Shown: positions 25,503 to 33,441 of the stretch, piece by piece
Layout of the letters: each line of letters opens with the position of its first letter
How positions within the stretch are numbered: position 1 is the first letter of the stretch
NCBI GenBank assembly: GCA_002305315.1
Contig: DBQQ01000044.1
Location: 1 to 62,130 of the forward strand
Length of the DNA stretch: 62,130 nucleotides
Direction: 5' to 3'
Source: Clostridiales bacterium UBA1390
GTDB taxonomy: Bacteria > Bacillota > Clostridia > Lachnospirales > Bianqueaceae
The notes under the pieces: generated by a model
Seen by the model: the letters and a program-made list of their open reading frames with translations, nothing else
Database searches by the model: none
Told to the model about the DNA's origin: nothing
Translations under genes and position numbers: made by a program

Positions 25503-27428
25503 ATGATACCAGTAGCGATGGAGCAGGTGAGGCTTGCGGATCAATTTTGGGGACGCTGGACGGAGACGGTGAGAACCAAACTGATCCCTTACCAGTGGGA
25601 GGCGTTAAATGATCGTGTGGAAGGCGCTGCGCCCAGTCATTGTATCCGGAATTTTCGGATTGCCGCAGGACTCGAAGCGGGAGAGTTTGGCGGTAAGGTC
25701 TTTCAGGACAGCGATGTGGCAAAATGGTTGGAGGCAGTGGCCTATTCTCTGTTGCAGTGCCCTGACCCGGAACTGGAACGGACGGCGGATGCGGCGATTG
25801 ATCTGATCGTCAGTGCGCAGCAGCCGGATGGGTATTTGGATACCTATTATATCATCAATGGATTGGATCAGCGATTTACCAATCTGCGGGATCAGCATGA
25901 GCTATACTGCGCCGGTCATATGATAGAGGCTGCAGTGGCATATTATCGCGCGACGGGGAAACGAAAACTGTTGGACGCGATGATTCGCTATGCGGACTTG
26001 CTGTGCCGTGTGTTCGGGCCAGGGGAAGAGCAGCTGCATGGCTATCCTGGCCATGAGGAGATTGAGCTGGCGCTGATGAAGCTGTATGATATCACGCGAG
26101 ACGAGAGATATATGCAGTTAGCTGCCTTTTTTATTAATGAAAGAGGCCGGCAACCACTATACTTTGAACAGGAAACGCATGATGTCACGCGGAAATGGCT
26201 GAATTTTCATATGCGGTATCAATATAATCAGAGCCATCTGCCGGTCCGAGAGCAGACGGAGGCGGTGGGGCATGCGGTTCGCGCGATGTATCTGTATGCA
26301 GGTATGGCGGATGTGGCGAGACAGAGGCAGGATACAGAGTTGTACACTGCGTTGAAGACGATATGGAAGAACCTGACAAGACGGCGCATGTACATCACGG
26401 GATCTATCGGATCGTCGCATTATGGCGAGGCGTTTACCTTTGACTACGATCTGCCGAATGATACCGTATACGGAGAGACCTGCGCGGCGATTGGCCTTGT
26501 GTTTTTCGCGAAAAGAATGCTGATGCTGGAACCCCTGGGGGAATATGGCGATGTGATGGAAAGAGCCTTATATAACGGTGTGATCAGTGGCATGAATCTG
26601 GAAGGAAATCGCTTTTTCTATGTAAATCCTTTGGAGGTTGTGCCAGAAGCCTGTGAGAAGGACGAGGAGAAGCATCATGTGAAACCACAGAGGCAGAAAT
26701 GGTTCGGAACCGCGTGCTGTCCGCCCAATCTGGCCCGGCTGATTGGCTCGCTGCCAGACTATATCTATGGTACGGATGCGAAGGAGCGGATATACGTACA
26801 CTTGTACATTGGCAGTCAGGTGGAAGTTTCCTTAGGAGAAAGAAAAATTCGATTGGCATTGCAAACAGAACTTCCGTGGGATGAGATGACAACGATACAG
26901 GTGGAGACAGAGGAGCCGACGGAATTTGAAATTGCGCTGCGGTTGCCGGGCTGGTGTGAGCAGTATACGCTGTGGATCAATGCAGAAGAGCAGGCAGCAG
27001 AATGGCGAGATGGATATCTGTATCTGCGTCGATGCTGGCGGACAGGAGATAGGGTACAAATTCGTCTGGCGATGCCGGTAGTGGTCGTGCAGGCGAATCC
27101 CAGGGTGAGAGAGGATATTGGAAAAGCAGCCTTGATGAGAGGACCTATTGTCTATTGCCTGGAAGAAGCAGATAATGGGAAGGATTTGCATCGGATCCGG
27201 ATGCGTGCGGACGTGGAGTATCAAATCGAGCATTGCCCGGATCTCTTGCAGGGAGTGACGCGCATTCGTGAGCAGGGAGAGATTCTTCTGCCCTGGGAGG
27301 AGGATTCGTTATACGCGGGAAGTTATACAGCGCGCTATGAGGCCAAAGAGCTCACCTGGATTCCGTATTATGCCTGGGCGAACCGAGAGACCGGGGAGAT
27401 GCGCGTCTTTGCGCGGGTGAGACCATGA
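25503..27428 (+). CDS. Glycoside hydrolase family 127 (beta-L-arabinofuranosidase-like)
   Basis: A 641-residue protein of the GH127/DUF1680 family, whose characterised member HypBA1 removes beta-L-arabinofuranose and uses a zinc-bound cysteine. Seen: the N-terminal segment DQFWGRW, the (alpha/alpha)6-barrel region with QQPDGYLDTYY and HELYCAGHMIEA, the ETCAAIGLVFF segment (about 330), and GTACCPPNLARL (about 400-412) with the cysteine pair. No signal peptide, so cytoplasmic. AAGGAGG lies 5-6 bases before the ATG. The stop overlaps the start of the next gene (ATGA). Consistent with arabinose-containing side chains of pectin. Confidence 0.93.
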   Translation: MIPVAMEQVRLADQFWGRWTETVRTKLIPYQWEALNDRVEGAAPSHCIRNFRIAAGLEAGEFGGKVFQDSDVAKWLEAVAYSLLQCPDPELERTADAAIDLIVSAQQPDGYLDTYYIINGLDQRFTNLRDQHELYCAGHMIEAAVAYYRATGKRKLLDAMIRYADLLCRVFGPGEEQLHGYPGHEEIELALMKLYDITRDERYMQLAAFFINERGRQPLYFEQETHDVTRKWLNFHMRYQYNQSHLPVREQTEAVGHAVRAMYLYAGMADVARQRQDTELYTALKTIWKNLTRRRMYITGSIGSSHYGEAFTFDYDLPNDTVYGETCAAIGLVFFAKRMLMLEPLGEYGDVMERALYNGVISGMNLEGNRFFYVNPLEVVPEACEKDEEKHHVKPQRQKWFGTACCPPNLARLIGSLPDYIYGTDAKERIYVHLYIGSQVEVSLGERKIRLALQTELPWDEMTTIQVETEEPTEFEIALRLPGWCEQYTLWINAEEQAAEWRDGYLYLRRCWRTGDRVQIRLAMPVVVVQANPRVREDIGKAALMRGPIVYCLEEADNGKDLHRIRMRADVEYQIEHCPDLLQGVTRIREQGEILLPWEEDSLYAGSYTARYEAKELTWIPYYAWANRETGEMRVFARVRP

Positions 27429-28765
27429 AACCGTGGGAAAATGGAACGCTGCATCCAGCTGAGGACAGGCCCTATCTTCTGGCAGGCGACACCCCTTTTT
27501 TCTGGCTGGGTGACACAGCTTGGCTCATGGTGCAGAAACTGAAACGGCCAGAGATAGAACAATACTTGCGCAATCGAGCGGAGAAAGGGTTTAACGTCAT
27601 TCAGACGAGTATCTATCATTGGCATGAAGATACGAATGCTTATGGAGTGCATGCGTTCCATAACATGGATCTGTCAAAGCCTTGTCTGGAAGGGCCGTTT
27701 ACCTACTGGGATCTGCTGGATTTTATCGTAAAAACGGCAGAACAGTATGGGATCTATATGGCGCTTCTGCCGCATTGGGGCGGCGTCTATCGAGATGGAC
27801 AGATCACGAGAGAACAGATGGAGGCGTATGTTGCGTTTCTGGCAGAGCGTTATCATGACGCCCCTAATATCATCTGGGTCACAGGGGGAGATGTCCGCGG
27901 TGACGAAGGCTATGAGTATTGGTGCCGGATGGGACAGATACTGAAAAGCCGCAATCCGGATCAATTGGTATGTTATCATCCGTTTGGCAGAACCACTTCG
28001 ATCGACTATTTTCCACAGGAGGACTGGCTGGACATTCATATGTTCCAATCGGGACACAGCCGATATGACCAGTGGGAGCAAGATGAGATCGTGGACAGAG
28101 GGCTGGATACCTATCGTTTTGGAGAGGACAATTGGCGCTACGTTCGTCGTGTCTATGAGATGACGGACGGTAGGGTGCCCGTGCTGGACGCGGAGCCCTC
28201 CTATGAAAACATACCGCAGGGATTACTCAGCGCCGCAGAACCTCTCTGGCGCGATGAGGATTCCAGGCGATATGCGTACTGGTCCGTATTTGCGGGGGCT
28301 TGTGGATTTACCTATGGGCATAATGCCATCATGCAGATGGCGGATGATCCCTTGCGCCCTGGGTCATACAATTGCTGGGAAAGCTGGAAGGAGGCAATCC
28401 ACCATCCGGGTGGGGATAGCATGGTGCATCTGGTACGGCTCATGCAGGAGGTGGACTTTTCTCATGGGCGTGAGGCTTCGGCTCTCTTGGAATGTGAGCA
28501 GGGCGAGCGGTATGGGCGGATTGCCCTGTTTGGAAACGAAGAATATCTGCTCGGCTACCTTTACAGAGCGCGCCAGGCCACGTTGCGAGAAGGCTGTTTG
28601 GAGGGAACCGTGGAAGTCTATTGGATGAATCCATTGACGGGAGTGCGCAGTTATGCGGGCGAAACGGATTTCCGGGAAAGGCGCAGTTTTCTGTCGCCCG
28701 CCAAGGAGTATATGCCGAATCAGGATTGGGTGCTGATACTGCGGAGAAAGAGATGTAATACTTGA
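27425..28765 (+). CDS. DUF4038 glycoside hydrolase, GH140-like, copy A
   Basis: A 446-residue TIM-barrel protein with a small C-terminal beta domain. GH140, the characterised DUF4038 family, contains apiosidases acting on rhamnogalacturonan II. Seen: TPFFWLGDTAW (about 21-31), NAYGVHAF, WVTGGDVRG (about 154-162), HPFGRTTSIDYFP (about 179-191), PVLDAEPSYENIP (about 243-255) and a conserved C-terminal VYWMNPLTGVRSY. No signal peptide. The start overlaps the GH127 stop by 4 bases. It is closely similar throughout to the protein at 31076. The Rrf2 promoter overlaps its last codon. Substrate could be apiose or another pectin side-chain sugar. Confidence 0.87.
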   Translation: MKPWENGTLHPAEDRPYLLAGDTPFFWLGDTAWLMVQKLKRPEIEQYLRNRAEKGFNVIQTSIYHWHEDTNAYGVHAFHNMDLSKPCLEGPFTYWDLLDFIVKTAEQYGIYMALLPHWGGVYRDGQITREQMEAYVAFLAERYHDAPNIIWVTGGDVRGDEGYEYWCRMGQILKSRNPDQLVCYHPFGRTTSIDYFPQEDWLDIHMFQSGHSRYDQWEQDEIVDRGLDTYRFGEDNWRYVRRVYEMTDGRVPVLDAEPSYENIPQGLLSAAEPLWRDEDSRRYAYWSVFAGACGFTYGHNAIMQMADDPLRPGSYNCWESWKEAIHHPGGDSMVHLVRLMQEVDFSHGREASALLECEQGERYGRIALFGNEEYLLGYLYRARQATLREGCLEGTVEVYWMNPLTGVRSYAGETDFRERRSFLSPAKEYMPNQDWVLILRRKRCNT

Positions 28766-28790
28766 CATTACATCGAAAGGCTGCTATACT
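28752..28790 (+). promoter_or_regulatory. Rrf2-gene promoter with overlapping palindromic operator
   Basis: TTGACA (28762-28767), a 17-base spacer and TATACT (28785-28790). The -35 box is covered by an 8-bp palindrome GATGTAAT / ATTACATC (28752-28759 with 28767-28774). A repressor bound here would block the promoter. The same half-sites occur before 29459, so autoregulation is likely. Confidence 0.75.
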
Positions 28791-28816
28791 ATATGGGTTT
28801 AGTGGGAGGTGTCAAG

Positions 28817-29254
28817 ATGCAGATTTCCAGTCGGTTTACGATTGCGATCCATATTTTTGCGTGCATTTGCACATTTGAAAAGAATCATAAGATCACCAGC
28901 GAGTTTTTGGCGGAGAGTGTAAACGTCAATCCGGTGGTGATTCGAAGGCTGCTTGGGCAGCTTAAGGCCGCAGGTTTAATCCAAGTGCAGAGAGGCAGTG
29001 GCGGTGCATCAGTAGCGAAGCCCTTGGAGGAAATCACGTTTTTCGATGTGTATCGTGCGGTAGAGTGCATAGAAAAGGGGGAGCTTTTTCATTTTCATGA
29101 GAACCCGAGTGCGCAATGTCCGGTCGGGCGTAATATTCACCATATCCTGGATGATAAGCTGCAGAGGATACAGGATGCCATGGAGCAGGAAATGAAAAAA
29201 ATCACCATTGCGGATGTCATGGCAGATGCCGAGAAGTATATCGCGAAAGAATAA
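28817..29254 (+). CDS. Rrf2-family transcriptional regulator (YwnA-like)
   Basis: A 145-residue DNA-binding protein: winged helix in residues 1-60 (MQISSRFTIAIHIFACI..., then VNPVVIRRLLGQLKAAGLI) and a dimerisation helix near the C-terminus. It lacks the three-cysteine iron-sulfur cluster set of IscR and NsrR. It has Cys near residues 17, 19 and in AQCPVGRN (about 103), so a thiol switch is possible. The start at 28817 follows GGGAGGTG; an ATG at 28793 lies too close to the -10 box. In Bacillus the ywnA-ywnB pair has the same order as here. Confidence 0.9.
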   Translation: MQISSRFTIAIHIFACICTFEKNHKITSEFLAESVNVNPVVIRRLLGQLKAAGLIQVQRGSGGASVAKPLEEITFFDVYRAVECIEKGELFHFHENPSAQCPVGRNIHHILDDKLQRIQDAMEQEMKKITIADVMADAEKYIAKE

Positions 29255-29372
29255 GGAAGGGATTTCTTGTGAGATCCTGCATTGCCGGCGTCATATGGAA
29301 CTGTCGTTCTCATATGGCGTCGGTATTTTGCTATCGTCTGAGAGTCTATCCGAAAATATTTTGAAAAATCTC

Positions 29373-29434
29373 GATGTAACTATTGCATTACAACAAGACG
29401 GTGCTTACTCTTGTTGTAATCGAAAAGGTTACAA
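29373..29434 (+). promoter_or_regulatory. Operator region before the NAD(P)-binding protein gene
   Basis: Holds two sites of the form (A/T)TGTAA-N8/9-TTACA(A/T): 29374-29393 and 29414-29434, like the palindrome over the Rrf2 promoter. Overlapping them is a 12-base perfect inverted repeat, ATTACAACAAGA (29387-29398) with TCTTGTTGTAAT (29409-29420). The promoter itself is not clear; TTGCAT at 29384 with a weak TACTCT is possible. Confidence 0.6.
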
Positions 29435-29458
29435 TAAATTACTTGGGAGGTATTCATC

Positions 29459-30088
29459 ATGAAGATTGCAGTGGTATGTGCGAATGGTAAGGCAGGAAAG
29501 CTGATTGTGAATGAGGCGGTCGAAAGAGGTTTGGATGTGACAGCCGTCGTCCGTGGAGAAAATAAGACACGGGCACAGCACGTGATTACGAAGGACCTGT
29601 TTGATCAGACATCCGAAGATCTGGCGGGCTTTGATGTGGTGATCAATGCGTTTGGGGCAAGGACGGAAGACACGCTGCCGTTGCATAGCACGTCGCTGAA
29701 GCACCTGTGTGATGTGTTATCTGGGACAGAAACCAGACTTCTGGTCGTAGGAGGCGCGGGAAGCCTGTATGTCAATCCGGAACACACGGCCTGCGTGGCG
29801 GATGGACCAGATTTCCCGGACGTATTTAAACCTTTGGCGGCAGCGATGGCAAAGGCACTGACTGAACTGCGCGAGCGTAAGGATGTCAAGTGGACCTATA
29901 TCAGCCCTGCGGGTGATTTCCAGGCAGAAGGAGAAAGAAGCAGCAAATACATTCTGGGCGGCGAAGAGCTGACACTGAATGAAAAGGGAGAGAGCATCAT
30001 CAGCTATGCGGATTACGCGATTGCGATGGTGGATGAGGCAGTCAAGGGGAATCACATCCAGCAGAGGATCAGTGTAGTTAGAGAATAA
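29459..30088 (+). CDS. NAD(P)-binding Rossmann protein (YwnB-like)
   Basis: A 209-residue cytoplasmic protein of the atypical short-chain dehydrogenase / NAD(P)H-binding family. The N-terminal strand-turn MKIAVVCANGKAGKLIV has AxGxxG-like spacing, then VINAFGA (about 61-67), LLVVGGAGSLYV (about 94-105) and the family's YISPAG (about 146). It has no classic YxxxK motif. It likely senses or reduces a quinone-like or other small molecule. Preceded by GGGAGG 7-8 bases before the ATG and by the candidate Rrf2 operators; followed 8 bases later by a terminator. Confidence 0.85.
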   Translation: MKIAVVCANGKAGKLIVNEAVERGLDVTAVVRGENKTRAQHVITKDLFDQTSEDLAGFDVVINAFGARTEDTLPLHSTSLKHLCDVLSGTETRLLVVGGAGSLYVNPEHTACVADGPDFPDVFKPLAAAMAKALTELRERKDVKWTYISPAGDFQAEGERSSKYILGGEELTLNEKGESIISYADYAIAMVDEAVKGNHIQQRISVVRE

Positions 30089-30095
30089 TAATGGG

Positions 30096-30137
30096 AAAGC
30101 GATGATACGCCGAGAATGAAAGTATCATCGCTTTTTT
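30096..30137 (+). terminator. Terminator of the Rrf2-linked gene
   Basis: Perfect 13-bp stem AAAGCGATGATAC / GTATCATCGCTTT (30096-30108 with 30122-30134), 13-base loop, six T. Its core GATGATAC/GTATCATC is the same as the arms of the palindrome array that starts 18 bases later. Confidence 0.9.
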
Positions 30138-30154
30138 CATTTTATGCGGGTGCG

Positions 30155-30919
30155 GTAGTAGTATCATCAAAAATCGGGGATTTTCAGGGCTCGGTGGCTT
30201 CAAAAAGTCTAAAACGATGATACTATGCGACACACAGTATCATAAAAAACTGGGGTTTGCGCCTCGGCGGCTTCGAAAAGCCAAAAGTGATGATACTATG
30301 CGACGCACAGCATCATCAAAAACCGGGGGTTCCGGGGCTCGGTGGCTTCAAAAAGTCTAAAACGATGATACTATGCGACACATAGTATCATCAAAACTGT
30401 GATTCCGCGCCTCGGCGACCCTAAACCCACCTAAAGTGATGATACCTCGCGACACGTAGTATCATCAAAAATCGGGGTTTTGCGCCTTGGCGACCCGAAA
30501 AGCACTCGAAGTGATGATACTACGCGACACATAGTATCATCAAAAACCGGGGTTTTGCGCCTCGACGGCTTTGAAAAGTCCCAAAGTGATGATACTACGC
30601 GACACACAGTATCATCAAAAACCGGGGGTTCCGGGGCTCGGTGGCTTCAAAAAGTCTAAAACGATGATACCACGCGACATGTAGTATCATCAAAAACTGT
30701 GATTCCGCGCCTCGGCGCCCCGAAAAGCATTCGAAGTGATGATACTATGCGACACATAGTATCATCAAAAACTGTGATACCACGCCTCGACGACCCAAAA
30801 GCACTCAAAGTGATGATATCCCGCGACACGTAGTATCATCAAAAATCGGGGATTCCACGCTTCGGCGCCCCAAAACCCACCTAAAGTGATGATACTACGC
30901 GACACATAGTATCATCAAA
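30155..30919. repeat. Tandem array of ten palindromes with a 75-bp period
   Basis: No gene of notable length lies in 30089-31075. This part holds ten near-identical palindromes whose left arm GATGATAC begins at 30216, 30289, 30364, 30438, 30513, 30588, 30663, 30738, 30812 (as GATGATAT) and 30888, plus a half unit at 30158. A typical palindrome is GATGATACTATG-CGACA-CATAGTATCATC; the CGACA loop is nearly constant. The 44-46 base stretches between them are also related, in at least two types: one with GGGGCTCGGTGGCTTC, one with CTGTGATTCCGCGCCTCGG. Because the intervals are alike, this is a tandem satellite, not CRISPR. Each unit could fold into a 12-bp hairpin in RNA or a cruciform in DNA. Confidence 0.95.
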
Positions 30920-31014
30920 ATGCCCCAGTCGATGAGGTGTTCCATTTTCGGAATCCGCCACATGGAATCAGGTGAAAAAAAGATGGAGAAAACCGGGCAA
31001 ATTGTGAAAGTCTC

Positions 31015-31043
31015 TTTTCAGATGAGGGGGAATGCGCTATAAT
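31015..31043 (+). promoter_or_regulatory. Promoter of the second DUF4038 / CE12 operon
   Basis: TTTTCA at 31015-31020, a 17-base spacer and consensus TATAAT at 31038-31043, 32 bases before the start codon at 31076. Confidence 0.65.
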
Positions 31044-31075
31044 GAAGCCAAACCTTAGGAGAAGGAGATTGTGTT

Positions 31076-32416
31076 ATGAAGAAGAAACCATGGGAATATG
31101 GCCCGTTACATGCGGCAGAGGGGAAACCGTATTTGATGAATGGGGAGACGCCCTTTTTCTGGATGGGGGATACAGCCTGGCTCCTCTTTCATCTGCTCAA
31201 CAAAGAGGAGGTAGAGTTGTATCTGCGAAATCGCGCGGAGAAGGGCTATAATGTGATACAGGCGACGCTGTTTCACAGAGAGCCAGACACCAATGCATAT
31301 GGAGCGCATGCTTTTATCGACATGGATATGACGAAGCCCTGTCTGGAGGGGGAATTTACCTATTGGGACATGGTGGATTATGTGGTGGAAACAGCGGAGA
31401 AGTATGGCATCTATATGGCGATGCTGCCGCACTGGGGAAGCGTATACAAAGCGGGACTGATTCATGAAGATCAGGTGGAAGCCTATGCGTCCTTCTTGGC
31501 GGAACGCTACAAAGATCATCCGAATGTGATCTGGGTGACTGGCGGCGACACGCGCGGAAACGAAGCATTTGCGCATTGGACACGCATGGGGCGTACATTG
31601 AAGCGTCTGAATCCGGACAAGCTGGTTTGTTTCCATCCCTTCGGGAGGACAACATCCATCGACTATTTCCCGGAGGAAGAGTGGCTGGATCTTCATATGT
31701 TCCAGTCCGGGCATAGGCGGTATGATCAGGCGCAGCTTAAGGCCTGGGATGATAACGATCAGGACAGCTATAGCTTTGGAGAAGATAACTGGCGTTACGT
31801 GGAGCGCGTGCATAAGATGACGCGGGCCAAGGGGGAGATGCCGGTATTGGATGCAGAGCCGTCTTATGAGAATATTCCGCAGGGATTGCATAGTGGTGCA
31901 GAGCCCAAATGGCGGGATCAGGATGTGCGGCGGTATGCGTACTGGTCCGTATTCGCGGGTGCTTGCGGTTTTACCTATGGGCACAATGCCATCATGCAAT
32001 TCTGGGATAGCCGAGCGAAGGCCGGTAACTACGATTGTTGGGAGAGCTGGAAAGAGGCAATTCATCATCCGGGCAGTGACAGTATGAAGCATCTGGTAGA
32101 CCTGATGAACAGCGTGGATTTTGTAAACGGCCATGCGGCGCAGGATCTTCTGGCTGGACCGGAAGGAGAGAAGCACGATCGGATCAGCGTATTTGCGGGG
32201 CCAGATTATATTCTGGCATACAGCTTTACAGGCCGGAAGATCGAGCTGGCGGCGGGTGCCATGAAGAGCGAGGCCGAAGTCTACTGGATGAATCCGCTGA
32301 CGGGAGTGATGAGCTATGCGGGCACGACGGATTTTGCGGAGGCCAGAACCTTTGTGACACCGTCCAAGGAGTACATGCCGAATCGGGATTGGGTCCTGGT
32401 GATAAGGAGAAAATGA
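31076..32416 (+). CDS. DUF4038 glycoside hydrolase, GH140-like, copy B
   Basis: A 446-residue paralogue of the protein at 27425, with the same motifs in the same places: TPFFWMGDTAW, NAYGAHAF, WVTGGDTRG, HPFGRTTSIDYFP, PVLDAEPSYENIP and VYWMNPLTGVMSY. Cytoplasmic TIM-barrel enzyme with a C-terminal beta domain, probably acting on a pectin side-chain sugar. The start follows AGGAGAAGGAG about 7 bases upstream. The next gene starts 1 base after its stop. The two copies probably came from one duplication and may now differ in linkage preference. Confidence 0.87.
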   Translation: MKKKPWEYGPLHAAEGKPYLMNGETPFFWMGDTAWLLFHLLNKEEVELYLRNRAEKGYNVIQATLFHREPDTNAYGAHAFIDMDMTKPCLEGEFTYWDMVDYVVETAEKYGIYMAMLPHWGSVYKAGLIHEDQVEAYASFLAERYKDHPNVIWVTGGDTRGNEAFAHWTRMGRTLKRLNPDKLVCFHPFGRTTSIDYFPEEEWLDLHMFQSGHRRYDQAQLKAWDDNDQDSYSFGEDNWRYVERVHKMTRAKGEMPVLDAEPSYENIPQGLHSGAEPKWRDQDVRRYAYWSVFAGACGFTYGHNAIMQFWDSRAKAGNYDCWESWKEAIHHPGSDSMKHLVDLMNSVDFVNGHAAQDLLAGPEGEKHDRISVFAGPDYILAYSFTGRKIELAAGAMKSEAEVYWMNPLTGVMSYAGTTDFAEARTFVTPSKEYMPNRDWVLVIRRK

Positions 32417-32417
32417 C

Positions 32418-33422
32418 ATGCGGACGCAGGAAATCATCGTGCCAGGCGCGTATCTGGGATATATGTTAGAAGTCTGGGATCTGGAGAGAACCGGTGTTCA
32501 TCTGGATTTTCCGGCAGAAAACGGAACTTACCAGGTGGAATTGACACTGGGCGGAGAACAGGGCGCCGAAATCGAACAGGTGCTGGCGTTTCCTGGACGC
32601 CGTATGCTGCCTAGGATCCAGCTCGCGCCTGGGGAGAAGAAAGTCTATCGGTTTGCGCTGGATGTCCGTTTCCATAGGATTCAGCTGCTGATCGAAGGGC
32701 GGAATCCGGCCATGGCAGACTGCAAGATGCGAAAAGCGGATGAACTCCCGACCATCTTTCTGCTGGGAGATTCCACTGTGTGCGATCAGGAGCAGAGCCC
32801 ATACCATGCGGGATGGGGAGAACTGCTGCCGGTGTTGTTTGATGAAAATGTGAACGTATCGAACCACGCACGCTGTGGATATTCTACGCAGTCCTTTATC
32901 AGAGAGCAGCTATTTGTACCGGTGGCCGACAGACTGAAAGAAGGCGATTTGCTGCTCATGCAGTTCGCGCATAACGATCAGAAGAGCGAGACGGATCGGT
33001 ATGCGCCGGCCTATGGTGCGTTTACCCATACACTGCGGTATTGGGCCAATCAGGCCAGGGCGTGCGGAGCAATACCAGTATTGGTCACATCGCAGCCCAG
33101 AAGGCGGTTCGATGAACAGGGGAAAATCGTACATACGCTGGGCGACTATCCGGACGCGATGCGAAAGCTGGCGGCAGAAGAGGGGATTGCCTTGATCGAT
33201 CTGAATCGAAAGGCAACGAAGATGCTTGAGGCATATGGACCAGAAGAAAGCAAAAAGCTCTTTGCCTATGTGGCGCCCGGAGTATCTCAGATCTTTCCGG
33301 AAGGAAACGAGGACGACACACATTTCAGCTATGAAGGAGCGCTTCGGATGGCGGAATTGGTACTGGAAGGCATGCAGGAACTAGGGCTTGCCGTGTGTTC
33401 ACACAGGCGGGAGCAACTTTAA
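32418..33422 (+). CDS. SGNH-type rhamnogalacturonan acetylesterase (CE12-like)
   Basis: A 334-residue enzyme expected to remove acetyl groups from rhamnogalacturonan. An N-terminal beta-rich region of about 110 residues is followed by the SGNH hydrolase core: block I GDSTVCD with the nucleophile Ser (about 117), block II GWGE (about 132), block III HND (about 178) and the catalytic Asp-His pair in DDTHFSYEGA (about 301-310), as in the CE12 enzymes RhgT/YesT. No signal peptide. It begins 1 base after the DUF4038 stop and is translationally coupled to it. Confidence 0.9.
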   Translation: MRTQEIIVPGAYLGYMLEVWDLERTGVHLDFPAENGTYQVELTLGGEQGAEIEQVLAFPGRRMLPRIQLAPGEKKVYRFALDVRFHRIQLLIEGRNPAMADCKMRKADELPTIFLLGDSTVCDQEQSPYHAGWGELLPVLFDENVNVSNHARCGYSTQSFIREQLFVPVADRLKEGDLLLMQFAHNDQKSETDRYAPAYGAFTHTLRYWANQARACGAIPVLVTSQPRRRFDEQGKIVHTLGDYPDAMRKLAAEEGIALIDLNRKATKMLEAYGPEESKKLFAYVAPGVSQIFPEGNEDDTHFSYEGALRMAELVLEGMQELGLAVCSHRREQL

Positions 33423-33441
33423 ACTAAAGGGGGTCACGAAA

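Noticed and set aside
30155..30919. CRISPR array
   Set aside because: The palindromic repeats have regular spacing, but the intervals are related to each other and not unique, and there are no cas genes.
31106..32437. Long open frame (443 codons) on the minus strand
   Set aside because: It lies wholly opposite the DUF4038 gene, which has clear family motifs; antisense open frames of this kind come from codon bias.
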